A stretch of 34,452 bases of DNA from an uncultured Lachnospiraceae bacterium (GTDB lineage: Bacteria > Bacillota > Clostridia > Lachnospirales > Lachnospiraceae), in assembly GCA_910587955.1 (NCBI GenBank), contig CAJUNN010000030.1, positions 1 through 34,452 of the forward strand. The letters are read 5' to 3'. Each line of letters starts with the position of its first letter. The first letter of the stretch is position 1. The notes under the pieces were generated by a model. It was not told the DNA's origin. It made no database searches and was given only the letters and a program-made list of their open reading frames with translations. Of the stretch, positions 7,129-15,413 are shown piece after piece. The position numbers and the translations under genes were made by a program.

Positions 7129-8583
7129 TTAGAACTGAAAGTAAACAAACTCATACTCTCCCGGCTGACGGCTGTACAGCACCATAAAGAGCAGAACAAA
7201 ATATACGGCATACCGGACAGGCTTCCGGTATCTTCCCATCCACTCCCAAATACTGGTCCGCAGCTCCACAAAATCATGAAAGAGCAAAGCCAGAATGCAG
7301 GCCCCGCAGATCAGAAGCGTCTGCATATTGGAAGATTGGGCCACGCCCGCCGTCCGGTAAGCCTGATATCCGTCCCGAAGGTAGCCCAGTGGATTGGTAA
7401 TGCCGTCAAAAATGTGGCACAGCACATAACCGGCATCGGAAAGACTGTTGGCCCGGAAAAAAATCCAGGCAAAGCACACGAACAGGAAGGTAAAGAGAAC
7501 GCGTCCCCAGGGCCGCTTCTTTTCTTTGGAAGGAAAATGGTGCTCCCACTCCTTTTCCGCTGCCTGTCCCACCCCGTGAATCATCCCCCAGACCACATAC
7601 GTCCAGTTGGCGCCGTGCCAGAGACCGCTGCACAGAAAGGTTGCAATGAGATTAAAACGGGTGCGCCAGGCGCCTTTTCGGTTCCCTCCCAGGGGAATGT
7701 ACACATAATCCCGGAACCAGGTGGAAAGGGAAATGTGCCATCTGCTCCAGAATTCCCGGATGGAGGCTGCAAAATAAGGGCTTTTAAAATTATCCATCAG
7801 ATCCATATCCAAAAGCTTGGCCACACCTACGGCAATGTCCGAATACCCGGAAAAATCACAGTAAATCTGAAACGTAAAAAGCCCCGTAGCCATGAGAAGA
7901 GGGAGCCCGGTGTAATGTCCCACATCGTTGTAAATCACATCCACATAAGGGGCAATGGTATCCGCAATGGCCACTTTCTTAAAAAAACCCCAGGCAATCA
8001 CCTTCGCCCCATAAAGGGCCTTTTCGCAGTCAAACCGATGTTCCCTTTCTATCTGAGGCAGGAGATTGCGGGTCCGCTCAATGGGACCGGCCACCAGCTG
8101 AGGGAAAAAAGCGATAAACGTAGCGTATTTTCCGAAATGGCGGCAGGCTTTCTCATCCCCCCGGTACACGTCAATCACATAGCTGAGCGTCTGGAAGGTA
8201 TAAAAGGAAATCCCCACCGGAAGCAGCAGGTTCAGCGTCACCCTGTGCACAGGAATGGCAAATTTTTCCAGCACATCCGTAACGGAATTGCTCAGAAAAT
8301 TAAAGTATTTAAAGAAAAAGAGAATACCCAGGCTGATCACCAGGGCCACCGCCATATAGCATTTCTTCTTTTTCCTGCTTTCTGTCCCCTCCATCAGAAG
8401 GGCTGTCCCGTAGGAAACCGCCGTGGTCAAAAGAATCAGTGCCACATACTTCACATTCCAGCTCATATAGAAATAGTAACTGGACACCAAAAGGACAATC
8501 CAGCGGCGCCTGGCCGGGATCATCCAGTAAAGGGCAAATACAAGGGGCAGAAACGCATAAAAGGCATTGGAATTAAACAGCAT
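7129..8583 (-). CDS. MBOAT family O-acyltransferase (AlgI/DltB-like)
   Basis: 484 residues, a polytopic membrane protein with about ten or more hydrophobic segments. The family signature is clear: SGLWHGANWTYVVWGMIHG holds the catalytic His at about 323 and a second conserved His at about 336; PQLVAGPIER and the SGYSDIAVG segment are also typical. MBOAT proteins pass an acyl group across or at the membrane to an extracellular acceptor. The ATG at 8581-8583 lies inside the end of icd (11-base overlap) behind AGAGGA, indicating translational coupling. The SGNH partner follows directly. Family secure; donor and acceptor unknown. Confidence 0.93.
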   Translation of the reverse strand: MLFNSNAFYAFLPLVFALYWMIPARRRWIVLLVSSYYFYMSWNVKYVALILLTTAVSYGTALLMEGTESRKKKKCYMAVALVISLGILFFFKYFNFLSNSVTDVLEKFAIPVHRVTLNLLLPVGISFYTFQTLSYVIDVYRGDEKACRHFGKYATFIAFFPQLVAGPIERTRNLLPQIEREHRFDCEKALYGAKVIAWGFFKKVAIADTIAPYVDVIYNDVGHYTGLPLLMATGLFTFQIYCDFSGYSDIAVGVAKLLDMDLMDNFKSPYFAASIREFWSRWHISLSTWFRDYVYIPLGGNRKGAWRTRFNLIATFLCSGLWHGANWTYVVWGMIHGVGQAAEKEWEHHFPSKEKKRPWGRVLFTFLFVCFAWIFFRANSLSDAGYVLCHIFDGITNPLGYLRDGYQAYRTAGVAQSSNMQTLLICGACILALLFHDFVELRTSIWEWMGRYRKPVRYAVYFVLLFMVLYSRQPGEYEFVYFQF

Positions 8584-9790
8584 GCAGAAGTTCCTCTAGG
8601 GTCTTCCGGATCTCCCGGATAAAATTCCCGCTGGAAAGCACGGTGGGATCGGGCAGGGTGGTAATCAGCGCCAGATCTTTCGTCATCTTCCCCGACTCAA
8701 TGGTTTTTAAGGAAGCCTCCTCCAGTTTTTGGGCAAAGCGGACCAGATCCCCGTTGCCGTCCAGCTCTCCCCGCTTCTTCAAGGCTCCTGACCAGGCAAA
8801 AATGGTGGCGATGGAATTGGTCGAGGTTTCCTCCCCCTTCAGATGCTTATAATAGTGGCGCTGCACCGTCCCATGGGCTGCCTCATATTCAAAATACCCG
8901 TGAGGGGAAACCAAAACGGACGTCATCATAGCCAGGGATCCGAAAGCCGTAGCGATGAGATCGCTCATGACATCCCCGTCATAATTCTTGCAGGCCCAGA
9001 TATAGCCGCCCTCGGATTTCACCACCCGGGCCACCGCATCATCAATCAAGGTATAGAAATAAGTAATCCCCAGCCGCTCAAACTCCTCCTTGTATTCCTT
9101 CTCATAAATTTCCTGGAAGGTATCTTTGAAGAAGTGATCGTACTTTTTGGAAATGGTATCCTTGGTGGCAAACCACAAGTCCTGCTTCTGGGAAACGGCG
9201 TAGGAAAAGCAGCTTCTGGCGAAACTCTCAACAGACCCCTCCAGATTGTGCATCCCCTGGGCCACGCCGCCCTCCCGGAATTCATGGACTGTCTCCCGGA
9301 TCTCACGCCCGTCCTCTCCTGTAAATACCAGTTCGCATTTCCCGGGACCGGGAATCCGGATCTCGCTGGCCTTGTAAACGTCACCGTAGGCGTGACGGGC
9401 CACGGTAATGGGTTTCTTCCAGGTCTTTACATAAGGCTCAATACCCTTAACGATAATGGGAACCCGGAACACCGTGCCGTCCAGGATAGCACGGATGGTT
9501 CCGTTGGGACTCTTCCACATTTCCTTTAAGCCGTACTCTTCCACCCGAGCCGCGTTGGGGGTAATGGTGGCGCATTTCACCGCCACCTTGTATTTCTTCG
9601 TAGCTTCGGCCGCCTCTGCCGTCACCCGGTCGTCCGTGGCATTCCGGTTCTCCAGTCCCAAATCGTAATATTCCGTATTCAGCTCCACAAAGGGCCAAAG
9701 AAGTTCTTCCTTGATAAGCTTCCAGAGGATCCGGGTCATTTCGTCCCCGTCCATCTCCACCAGCGGTGTCTGCATCCTAATTTTTTCCAT
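8573..9790 (-). CDS. icd: NADP-dependent isocitrate dehydrogenase, eukaryotic-like dimeric type
   Basis: 405 residues. The N-terminus PLVEMDGDEMTR, KCATITP, KSPNGTIRAILDGTVFR and the NADP region (EAAHGTVQRHY, STNSIATIFAWSGAL) place it in the homodimeric IDH subfamily shared with eukaryotic IDH1/2 and Thermotoga, not the E. coli type. It converts isocitrate to 2-oxoglutarate with NADPH formation, supplying glutamate in anaerobes with an incomplete TCA cycle. The ATG follows GGAGGAG. It heads an operon with the MBOAT and SGNH genes under its own promoter. No citrate synthase or aconitase gene is adjacent. Confidence 0.96.
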   Translation of the reverse strand: MEKIRMQTPLVEMDGDEMTRILWKLIKEELLWPFVELNTEYYDLGLENRNATDDRVTAEAAEATKKYKVAVKCATITPNAARVEEYGLKEMWKSPNGTIRAILDGTVFRVPIIVKGIEPYVKTWKKPITVARHAYGDVYKASEIRIPGPGKCELVFTGEDGREIRETVHEFREGGVAQGMHNLEGSVESFARSCFSYAVSQKQDLWFATKDTISKKYDHFFKDTFQEIYEKEYKEEFERLGITYFYTLIDDAVARVVKSEGGYIWACKNYDGDVMSDLIATAFGSLAMMTSVLVSPHGYFEYEAAHGTVQRHYYKHLKGEETSTNSIATIFAWSGALKKRGELDGNGDLVRFAQKLEEASLKTIESGKMTKDLALITTLPDPTVLSSGNFIREIRKTLEELLHAV

Positions 9791-9838
9791 CTTCCGTTCT
9801 CCTCCGTTCTAACGGCCCCAAAGCCGATTCTGTTCCTT

Positions 9839-9867
9839 ATTATAGTCGATCCCGTTCTCCTTCGCAA
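9839..9867 (-). promoter_or_regulatory. Sigma-A promoter of icd operon
   Basis: On the minus strand: -35 TTGCGA (9862-9867), 17-base spacer, -10 TATAAT (9839-9844). Confidence 0.7.
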
Positions 9868-9886
9868 GCCGTTGATCCCAAAAAAA

Positions 9887-11596
9887 TCACTGAAACCGCC
9901 CCAAAAGCTGGAAGCTGTTGTAAAGGTTCAAAGCCCCGTACCCCCAGGAGCGGTTGGGATACAGCTCATTGGGATTGCGCCTGGCCCCCCGGATCAGCAG
10001 CTGTTTGATCTCCTGGGTTCCCATGGTGGGCCGATTCCCCCGCACCACCCCCCATTCCAGCAGAAGGGCCGCCGCTCCTGCGGCAATGGCAGCGGCTGCA
10101 CTGGTTCCTGTCACGGTAGTAAATCGGTTTCCCGGCTCGAAGGCGGAAACTTTCACGCCTGGGGCCGCAATATCCGGTTTGATGCGCCCTTTTCTGGTAT
10201 AGCCCCGGCTGGAGGCAATGTAAATGCTGTCATTCTGCACCTGATACCCTGCTATGGTAATGGGTGCTTCTGCGTTGGCCGGGGAAGTAAGGGTAATGTC
10301 CGGGTTGGAGTCGGGAAATACGGTTCCCGGTGAAATAAATCCCGTCACCGGAAGCCAGATATTGTAAATGCCATGTATGACGCTGGTTCCGTAGACGCGC
10401 AGCCTCCAGATGCCTGCAGACGGGGCAAACATACGGATGCGGATCATCTCATCTCCGCTGCTGGGGTCCAGGGACTGGAAATCAATATACACCACCGTGC
10501 GCTCGAAGAGGAAATCATACTGCCGGTTTCCCAGGCTGGAACTGATCCGGGGTATTTCTTCCCCCGCCGGGGAAATCATGGAAATGGAAAGCAGATCCGG
10601 TGTCGTCCCCCACAGCTCCATGGTCAGCCCGTATTCCTCCTCCGCTACCCGGAGCTCCACCTCCTGATAAGCCTGGCCCTGCATCAGGTTTCCGTAAAAG
10701 TGATGGCCCTGGTTGGCCTCGTTGCCGCCTGCTACCAAAATGCAGCGATCCGAACGCGCGGAAGCCATATTTAAAATGGAGGACAAGGGAGAGGTTCCCT
10801 CATGACCGCCCCGGTTGCTGCCCAGGGCAATGCAGATCACCAGAGGTTTGCCCACCCGGAAGGCCAGATCACTCAAATAGCGCACGCCCATCATAATATC
10901 ATTTTCCTGATAGGCCTCTGCCTCCGGCCGTACCATATAATACCGCCTCAGATAATCCTTGGCCGGCTTAAGCTTTACCACGGCCAAATCCGCCATAGGC
11001 GCAGCTCCGGACCAGCCCCGGTCCTCATCGAAGCTGCCTGCCGCGATGCTGGCAAGCTGGGTCCCGTGGCCGGATTCGTCCCGGATGGGAACCGCGGAAA
11101 AGGGATCCGCAAGCTTCAGAGCCCGGCTGATTTCCTCCTGGGTATAGACGCTTCCGTAACCGATATCCTCAGGAAGCCGGCCGCTCTGATCCGTCTGATC
11201 CCAAATCTCCAGAATCCGGCTGTTCCCGTCCGTCTTTCGGAAACACTGGTTGGTGTAATCAATTCCGGTATCAATGATGCCCACAATCACGCCTTCCCCC
11301 TGAAGCTTCAAAACGGAATTCTCCAGCAGGCGGATAATTCCGCTCTCCTCCAGGTTTTCATTCTCCAGAAGCGTATAAAGAGCCGGAAATACCTCATAGT
11401 TGTACTGAAACTGATCCCGGTTGATAATCCGGGATTCCACATAAAACACCGCGTAAAAAGCATTGATCACCTGGATGCAGTAATCCGGATACCGCCGTTC
11501 CAAATCCAGCACACTCTGGTTGAATCTCCAGATGAAATCCACATAGTCCTCCGACATAATTTTCTCTCTGCAGTCTTCTGCCATGCCATACCTCAT
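9887..11596 (-). CDS. S8 family serine peptidase, Csp-like (subtilase)
   Basis: 569 residues. The catalytic triad is complete: Asp109 in GIIDTGID, His177 in SGHGTQLAS and Ser499 in TGTSAAAA. The N-terminal 90 residues act as an inhibitory-like prodomain, and a long insert between His and Ser carries a jelly-roll-like segment (WRLRVYGTSVIHGIYNIWLP). This matches the CspA/B/C group of clostridia, some of which process the germination enzyme SleC. No signal peptide is seen. Start choice is uncertain: the first ATG (11594-11596) has a weak GAAAGAG; ATG at 11555-11557 has AGAGAG and would drop 13 residues. It follows another S8 gene by 17 bases and is the last gene of a four-gene cluster. No SleC or CspC homologue is adjacent, so a germination role is only a possibility. 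Confidence 0.9.
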   Translation of the reverse strand: MRYGMAEDCREKIMSEDYVDFIWRFNQSVLDLERRYPDYCIQVINAFYAVFYVESRIINRDQFQYNYEVFPALYTLLENENLEESGIIRLLENSVLKLQGEGVIVGIIDTGIDYTNQCFRKTDGNSRILEIWDQTDQSGRLPEDIGYGSVYTQEEISRALKLADPFSAVPIRDESGHGTQLASIAAGSFDEDRGWSGAAPMADLAVVKLKPAKDYLRRYYMVRPEAEAYQENDIMMGVRYLSDLAFRVGKPLVICIALGSNRGGHEGTSPLSSILNMASARSDRCILVAGGNEANQGHHFYGNLMQGQAYQEVELRVAEEEYGLTMELWGTTPDLLSISMISPAGEEIPRISSSLGNRQYDFLFERTVVYIDFQSLDPSSGDEMIRIRMFAPSAGIWRLRVYGTSVIHGIYNIWLPVTGFISPGTVFPDSNPDITLTSPANAEAPITIAGYQVQNDSIYIASSRGYTRKGRIKPDIAAPGVKVSAFEPGNRFTTVTGTSAAAAIAAGAAALLLEWGVVRGNRPTMGTQEIKQLLIRGARRNPNELYPNRSWGYGALNLYNSFQLLGRFQ

Positions 11597-11613
11597 GATA
11601 CTCTTTCTACAGA

Positions 11614-12552
11614 CTATGCGTTTTCCCGGTTTTCATTCCCACTGCCCTTCGCCAGCAATCCCGGCAGAGAAATCATCCCCCAGCCCTGCTGGTTCCTGGG
11701 AAGGCCCAGATCCTGACAGGAGGTCCGCAGGCGGAGCTTTACCTCCTTGTTGGTCAGTCCCGGTTCCCGGCCCAGAAGAAGCGCAATGCAGCCGGCGACA
11801 ACCGGTGTCGCCATGGAGGTTCCGGACTTGGTCGCATAGGCTTTGGCTCCCCGCTTCTGCCATCCCGCATTGCAGGACACCAGATAAGAGCCGGGAGCCG
11901 TCACATCCGGCTTGCAGATACAGGCATTCGTCGGCCCCCGTCCGGAATAATTGGCTTTCTGGGCTCCCATTACCTGCACCACCCGGTTGTCGTCGGAGCA
12001 TCCCACCGTGATCACCTTGGGACTGGTCCCCGGCACCGTTATGGTGGAGCGTTTCGGCCCCTTGTTTCCGGCCGCGCAGCAGACCACAAAGCCTGCATCC
12101 CAGGCCGCCTCCACAGTCTCCAAAAGTCCCGATTTTACAGAAAAGCCCTCCGCCGTGCTTCCCACGGAAATATTGATCAGGCGGACGTTATACTCCCGGC
12201 CGTGGGCAATCAGCCACCGGAGGGCTTCAATCACCGTCTTGCTGCTTCCGTTCCCCATCCTGTCCAGCACCTTCAGGGAAATAAAATGACATCGCGGCGC
12301 AAGTCCCTGATACCTGCCGCCGGATGCCACTCCCGTTCCTCCGATAATCCCGGATACATGTGTTCCATGGCCGCAGTCATCAAACACATCCTCCGTGTGG
12401 TTCAAAAAATTATAGGCATATGCCAGCCTTCCTTTCAAGTCGGGATGCCGGGTGTCCATCCCGGAGTCCAGCACCGCCACTCCTATTCCTGCGCCGTCGC
12501 AGCCCAGGCCGTAAGCGTAGGAAGCTCCCACAAGCTCACGCACACGATTCAT
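11614..12552 (-). CDS. S8 family serine peptidase, AprX-like (subtilase)
   Basis: 312 residues, compact and without signal peptide or prodomain. The triad is Asp29 (AVLDSGMD), His62 (GHGTHVSGIIGG) and Ser246 (SGTSMATPVVAG); the oxyanion Asn lies in CCAAGNKGP. This fits the intracellular AprX-like subtilases of Firmicutes. GGAGAGAG precedes its ATG. It sits 32 bases after the transporter gene and 17 bases before the Csp-like peptidase gene, so the two peptidases are probably co-expressed. They are not recent duplicates: sizes, inserts and motif contexts differ. Confidence 0.92.
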   Translation of the reverse strand: MNRVRELVGASYAYGLGCDGAGIGVAVLDSGMDTRHPDLKGRLAYAYNFLNHTEDVFDDCGHGTHVSGIIGGTGVASGGRYQGLAPRCHFISLKVLDRMGNGSSKTVIEALRWLIAHGREYNVRLINISVGSTAEGFSVKSGLLETVEAAWDAGFVVCCAAGNKGPKRSTITVPGTSPKVITVGCSDDNRVVQVMGAQKANYSGRGPTNACICKPDVTAPGSYLVSCNAGWQKRGAKAYATKSGTSMATPVVAGCIALLLGREPGLTNKEVKLRLRTSCQDLGLPRNQQGWGMISLPGLLAKGSGNENRENA

Positions 12553-12584
12553 AGCAAAAACTCTCTCCAGCCTTTTCTACTATC

Positions 12585-13820
12585 TTATGCGTTACCCTTC
12601 CCGACTGCTATTCGGAACAAGACAAAGCCTATGGCAAACATAACAGCCAGAACTGCCACGCCGGCCCGGGAGGTATCAAAGAGCTGGGTGGAAATGCCCA
12701 TAAGAAGCGTCCCCATAAAAGCTGCTCCCTTGCCGAAAATATCGAAAAATCCGAAATACTCCGTTGCTTTCTCCTTGGGAACAATTTTGGCAAAATAAGA
12801 GCGGGACAAGGACTGAATCGCGCCCTGGAAAACGGCTACCCAAACAGCCAGAAACCAGAATTCCCAGGCCTTATCAAGCTGCAGTGCAAAGAGCACCACA
12901 AAGAAATATCCCACAATAGATGCCTGAATCAGCTTCGTGCCCTGTACCCGCTTGGAAAGCTGCCCAAAGAGAATGGAACATGGAAAAGCCACTATCTGGG
13001 TAAGCAGAAGGGCCAGAAGCAGATTGGTGTCCGTGATTCCCACATCTTTTCCATAGGAGGTGGCCATATCAATGATGGTGTATACACCGTCAATATAGAA
13101 GAAAAAGGCCAGAAGGTAATACCAGATCTCTGGTTTCTCCCGGATCTCCGAAAAAATCTTTTTCAGGCGCACAAAGCTGTCCCGCACAGGATGCTCCCCC
13201 GGCTCTATATAGTATTTCTGCTCATAGCTTTTTAAAAGGGGCAGCGTCACCAGAAACCACCAGGCCGCATTGATCAAAAAGGCAATGGCCATGGCCGCAT
13301 TCCCGGAAATCCCTATGGTATCTGAAAACAGTACGAAAACCAGGCTGAACACAAAGGGGATGCAGCTTCCGATATACCCCCAGGCATACCCCTGGGCTGA
13401 TACCACATCCATCCGCTCATCCGTAGTCACATCCCCCAGCATGGCGTCGTAAAAAATCAGGCTGGCATTCAAGCCCACCTTAGCCACCACATACACTGCC
13501 AGAAAGGCCAGCCAGGATTTAGGAACCGAAAGCCCCCCGCAGCCGATGACCCCCATCATCATAAAAAAGGTAAATACCGGCTTCTTAAAGCCTTTTGTGT
13601 CCGCCAGGCTTCCCAACACCGGTCCCAGTACTGCTACCAGAATTGTCACCAGGGAGGTTGCATAGCTGAAATAGGCCGTGGAATCCGCCGCAGAAATCCC
13701 GCTGGCCTGGGCTACGTTCTTATAATAGATGGGAATAATCGTAGACGCCAGAAGCACAAAGGCGGAATTTCCCACATCATAGAGGATCCAGCGCTTTTCC
13801 AAGTTCGTCATTTTATTCAT
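12585..13820 (-). CDS. MFS transporter, UMF1/Atg22-like
   Basis: 411 residues with about 12 membrane segments. The N-terminus EKRWILYDVGNSAFVLLAST is typical of the UMF1 family (related to yeast vacuolar Atg22, an amino acid effluxer). The frame is open for 26 further codons upstream, but the ATG at 13818-13820 has GGGAG nine bases before it and starts just ahead of the family N-terminus. It overlaps the end of the phospholipase-like gene by 8 bases, suggesting coupling. The substrate is unknown; placing it with two peptidases suggests peptide or amino acid handling, which is inference. Confidence 0.88.
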   Translation of the reverse strand: MNKMTNLEKRWILYDVGNSAFVLLASTIIPIYYKNVAQASGISAADSTAYFSYATSLVTILVAVLGPVLGSLADTKGFKKPVFTFFMMMGVIGCGGLSVPKSWLAFLAVYVVAKVGLNASLIFYDAMLGDVTTDERMDVVSAQGYAWGYIGSCIPFVFSLVFVLFSDTIGISGNAAMAIAFLINAAWWFLVTLPLLKSYEQKYYIEPGEHPVRDSFVRLKKIFSEIREKPEIWYYLLAFFFYIDGVYTIIDMATSYGKDVGITDTNLLLALLLTQIVAFPCSILFGQLSKRVQGTKLIQASIVGYFFVVLFALQLDKAWEFWFLAVWVAVFQGAIQSLSRSYFAKIVPKEKATEYFGFFDIFGKGAAFMGTLLMGISTQLFDTSRAGVAVLAVMFAIGFVLFRIAVGKGNA

Positions 13821-14679
13821 AACTCTCTTCTCCCGTCTCCCGGCCGTCCAAAACACCTTCCTGCCCGCACACTTTGTCCCCGGAAGGCGCTTTCTCATAA
13901 TCCCGGTCCAGACGAGGGCTTAAAGGCGTATCTTTATCAATCCCTTCCACATACTCCCGGATTGCCCGGGCAGCCGCCTGTACCGCCAGATTCATCCGCT
14001 CCTCCAGAAACTCTCTGCTCTCCCTGCAGGCCGGATTGGGAACTCCGTTCATAATCAGGCCCTCCAGATTGTCTTTTTGCCCTATCAGTGCAAACACCGT
14101 CCGCAAAAAGAGCTCCTTGGCCGGTCCCGGACACTGCAGTCCCCGGATGCAGAAGCAAAATCCCCGGATGCTCTGATCGATCTGGTCTGCCGTCAATCCT
14201 TCAAAAACGGAGGCTATAGCCTCCTCCGTGTCCAAATCCCGGATGAGATGCCGGGTACAGCAGTGCCGGGTGGGATCAAAGCCGTCCTTCTCCAGAAGAT
14301 AGCGGTCAAAATCCGTCTCAATCTCCAGATGCCCCAGTCCGTGCTCCTCCATATAGCAGCCAATATAGGGATGGCACTCGCTGTCCAGAATAAAATGACA
14401 GAGAAAGCCGCAGAGATAGGACAAGAGCACGTAGCTTGGCCGCTCCTGATAGCGTCTTCTCCCTGTCTCAAAAAAACCGGATGCCTTCTCCTTGTGCATC
14501 CGCACCCCCAGCTGGTTCACCCGGTTCTTTCCAAACGGCCGATAGTAGAAAACCAGATCCGGGCCGTGAAGGCCCAGAAGGTAAGCCGCCCTGTTTTCTT
14601 TTAATATCTGCCGGATCTCTTTGGGAAGAGACCGGTAGACTGCTTTTCCGAATTTATAGTGTGCATATGTAGCAGGCAT
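13813..14679 (-). CDS. Zinc-dependent phospholipase C family protein
   Basis: 288 residues. The N-terminus matches the Zn-dependent PLC/S1-P1 nuclease-like fold: MPATYAHYKFG, LGLHGPDLVFY, then GFLCHFILDSECHPYI with the His-x3-Asp pair typical of this family. No signal peptide is seen, so it may be intracellular or not a secreted toxin-like lipase; many clostridial homologues of this length are uncharacterised. The ATG (14677-14679) has GGGAG ten bases upstream. It is the first gene of a minus-strand cluster with the UMF1 transporter and two subtilases, and has its own promoter. Domain assignment good, substrate unknown. Confidence 0.82.
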   Translation of the reverse strand: MPATYAHYKFGKAVYRSLPKEIRQILKENRAAYLLGLHGPDLVFYYRPFGKNRVNQLGVRMHKEKASGFFETGRRRYQERPSYVLLSYLCGFLCHFILDSECHPYIGCYMEEHGLGHLEIETDFDRYLLEKDGFDPTRHCCTRHLIRDLDTEEAIASVFEGLTADQIDQSIRGFCFCIRGLQCPGPAKELFLRTVFALIGQKDNLEGLIMNGVPNPACRESREFLEERMNLAVQAAARAIREYVEGIDKDTPLSPRLDRDYEKAPSGDKVCGQEGVLDGRETGEESYE

Positions 14680-14731
14680 ATCAATACGCTCCCTTTCATT
14701 TCTTTGTTATTATTCTCTCACAAAACCCTAG

Positions 14732-14759
14732 GTTATACAAGTAATTTTCACACATTCAA
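14732..14759 (-). promoter_or_regulatory. Candidate promoter of the PLC-MFS-S8-S8 cluster
   Basis: On the minus strand: -35 TTGAAT (14754-14759), 16-base spacer, -10 TATAAC (14732-14737). It lies in the divergent gap with the Cys-rich protein gene, for which no clear sigma-A promoter is seen; CATAGTAT (14768-14775) resembles the -10 of sporulation sigma factors only loosely. Confidence 0.45.
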
Positions 14760-14808
14760 AGTTCTCACATAGTATGGGATTGTAAATAATTATTTTGGAG
14801 GATTTCTC

Positions 14809-15063
14809 ATGAGTGATTTAACGGCTACAAACTGTGGATGCGGGTGCAACGAAATGAGCAGCAACAACGGATGCTGCAGCTGGATTTGGATTATCCTGCT
14901 TCTCTCCTGCTGCTGCGGCGGCAACGGCGGCTTCTTCGGCGGCAACGGCGGATGCAACAGCGGATGCGGAGACAACAGCTGTCTGTGGATCATCCTGCTG
15001 CTCTTCTGCTGCGGCGGCAACGGCGGTTTCTTCGGAAACGGCGGATGCGGGTGCGGATGCTAA
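14809..15063 (+). CDS. Small Cys/Gly-rich protein (chorion class high-cysteine HCB protein 13-like)
   Basis: 84 residues, about one fifth Cys and over one quarter Gly. It is an internal duplication: each half has a short hydrophobic stretch (SWIWIILLLSCCCGGNGG and SCLWIILLLFCCGGNGG) followed by a GFFGxNGGC segment and a CGC-type end. Similar small clostridial proteins carry the name 'chorion class high-cysteine HCB protein 13' in public annotation; their function is unknown. GGAGG lies seven bases before the ATG, and a strong terminator follows. The hydrophobic parts could be membrane-associated and the cysteines could bind metal or crosslink in a spore or envelope layer, but this is speculation. 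Confidence 0.8.
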   Translation: MSDLTATNCGCGCNEMSSNNGCCSWIWIILLLSCCCGGNGGFFGGNGGCNSGCGDNSCLWIILLLFCCGGNGGFFGNGGCGCGC

Positions 15064-15076
15064 TCTGCAGTACAAA

Positions 15077-15106
15077 AAAGAACCGGCTCTAAAGGGCCGG
15101 TTCTTT
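15077..15106 (+). terminator. Terminator of the Cys-rich protein gene
   Basis: AAAGAACCGGC pairs with GCCGGTTCTTT around an 8-base loop; a short T-rich stretch follows. It also covers the end of the minus-strand repeat ORF, so it may work in both directions. Confidence 0.75.
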
Positions 15107-15346
15107 CCTTGATTTGCCCGTGTTTTCCGGGCATAAAGGTACACCCGCAGGGCGTTTCCTTGATTTGCCCGTGTTTTCCGGGCATAAAGGTACACCCGCA
15201 GGGTGCTTCCTTGATTCGCCCGTGTTTTCCGGGCATAAAGGTACACCCGAATTTTCACCTGCCGGTACGTGGTCCTGCTTTTTCTCCAGGCATTCCATGT
15301 CAACTTCATATACTGTCGTGCGGTCAATGATCAACTGCTCCTTCAT
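15089..15346 (-). CDS. Small hypothetical protein with three 17-residue tandem repeats
   Basis: 85 residues. The first 33 (MKEQLIIDRTTVYEVDMECL and on) read like a genuine small protein. From residue 34 three near-identical units follow, GVPLCPENTG(E/K)SRK(H/R/E)PA, encoded by the 51-bp minisatellite. The ATG (15344-15346) has AGAGGG about 10 bases upstream, and a possible promoter lies at 15379-15407. The reading frame is kept because 51 is a multiple of three. The gene ends inside the terminator shared with the convergent Cys-rich gene. I do not recognise the family. The other frames of the repeat are also open, so coding is likely but not proven; the repeat number could vary between strains. 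Confidence 0.5.
   Translation of the reverse strand: MKEQLIIDRTTVYEVDMECLEKKQDHVPAGENSGVPLCPENTGESRKHPAGVPLCPENTGKSRKRPAGVPLCPENTGKSRKEPAL
15104..15249. repeat. 51-bp minisatellite, about 2.8 copies
   Basis: Units start at 15109, 15160 and 15211 with only a few substitutions between them. Each unit holds a small hairpin (GCCCG-N7-CGGGC). Copies are directly adjoining with no unique spacers, so this is not a CRISPR array. Confidence 0.95.
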
Positions 15347-15378
15347 CCCAATTTTTCCCTCTTGTTCTCTTTTTTTCT

Positions 15379-15413
15379 ATTATATTCATACTTCTCTTTT
15401 CTGCACATATATT
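15379..15413. promoter_or_regulatory. Overlapping opposed promoter candidates
   Basis: Minus strand: -10 TATAAT (15379-15384) with a weak -35 TGTGCA (15402-15407), spacer 17, for the repeat ORF. Plus strand: -35 TTCATA (15385-15390), spacer 17, -10 TATATT (15408-15413), for the 120-aa gene. They overlap, so they would compete. Confidence 0.4.

Noticed and set aside
6127..8583. Classical dlt operon for teichoic acid D-alanylation
   Set aside because: The DltB-like and DltD-like proteins are present, but no DltA ligase or DltC carrier gene is nearby and the first gene is icd.
15104..15249. Possible CRISPR array (regular repeats)
   Set aside because: The 51-base units adjoin without unique spacers and are alike over their full length, so this is a minisatellite. 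No cas genes are present.
14818..15327. Minus-strand ORF through the Cys-rich gene and repeat with RVYLYARKTRANQG repeats
   Set aside because: It overlaps the whole Cys-rich gene and its Ala-rich half is the antisense of Cys/Gly codons. The frame starting at 15346 has a better start and more natural N-terminus.
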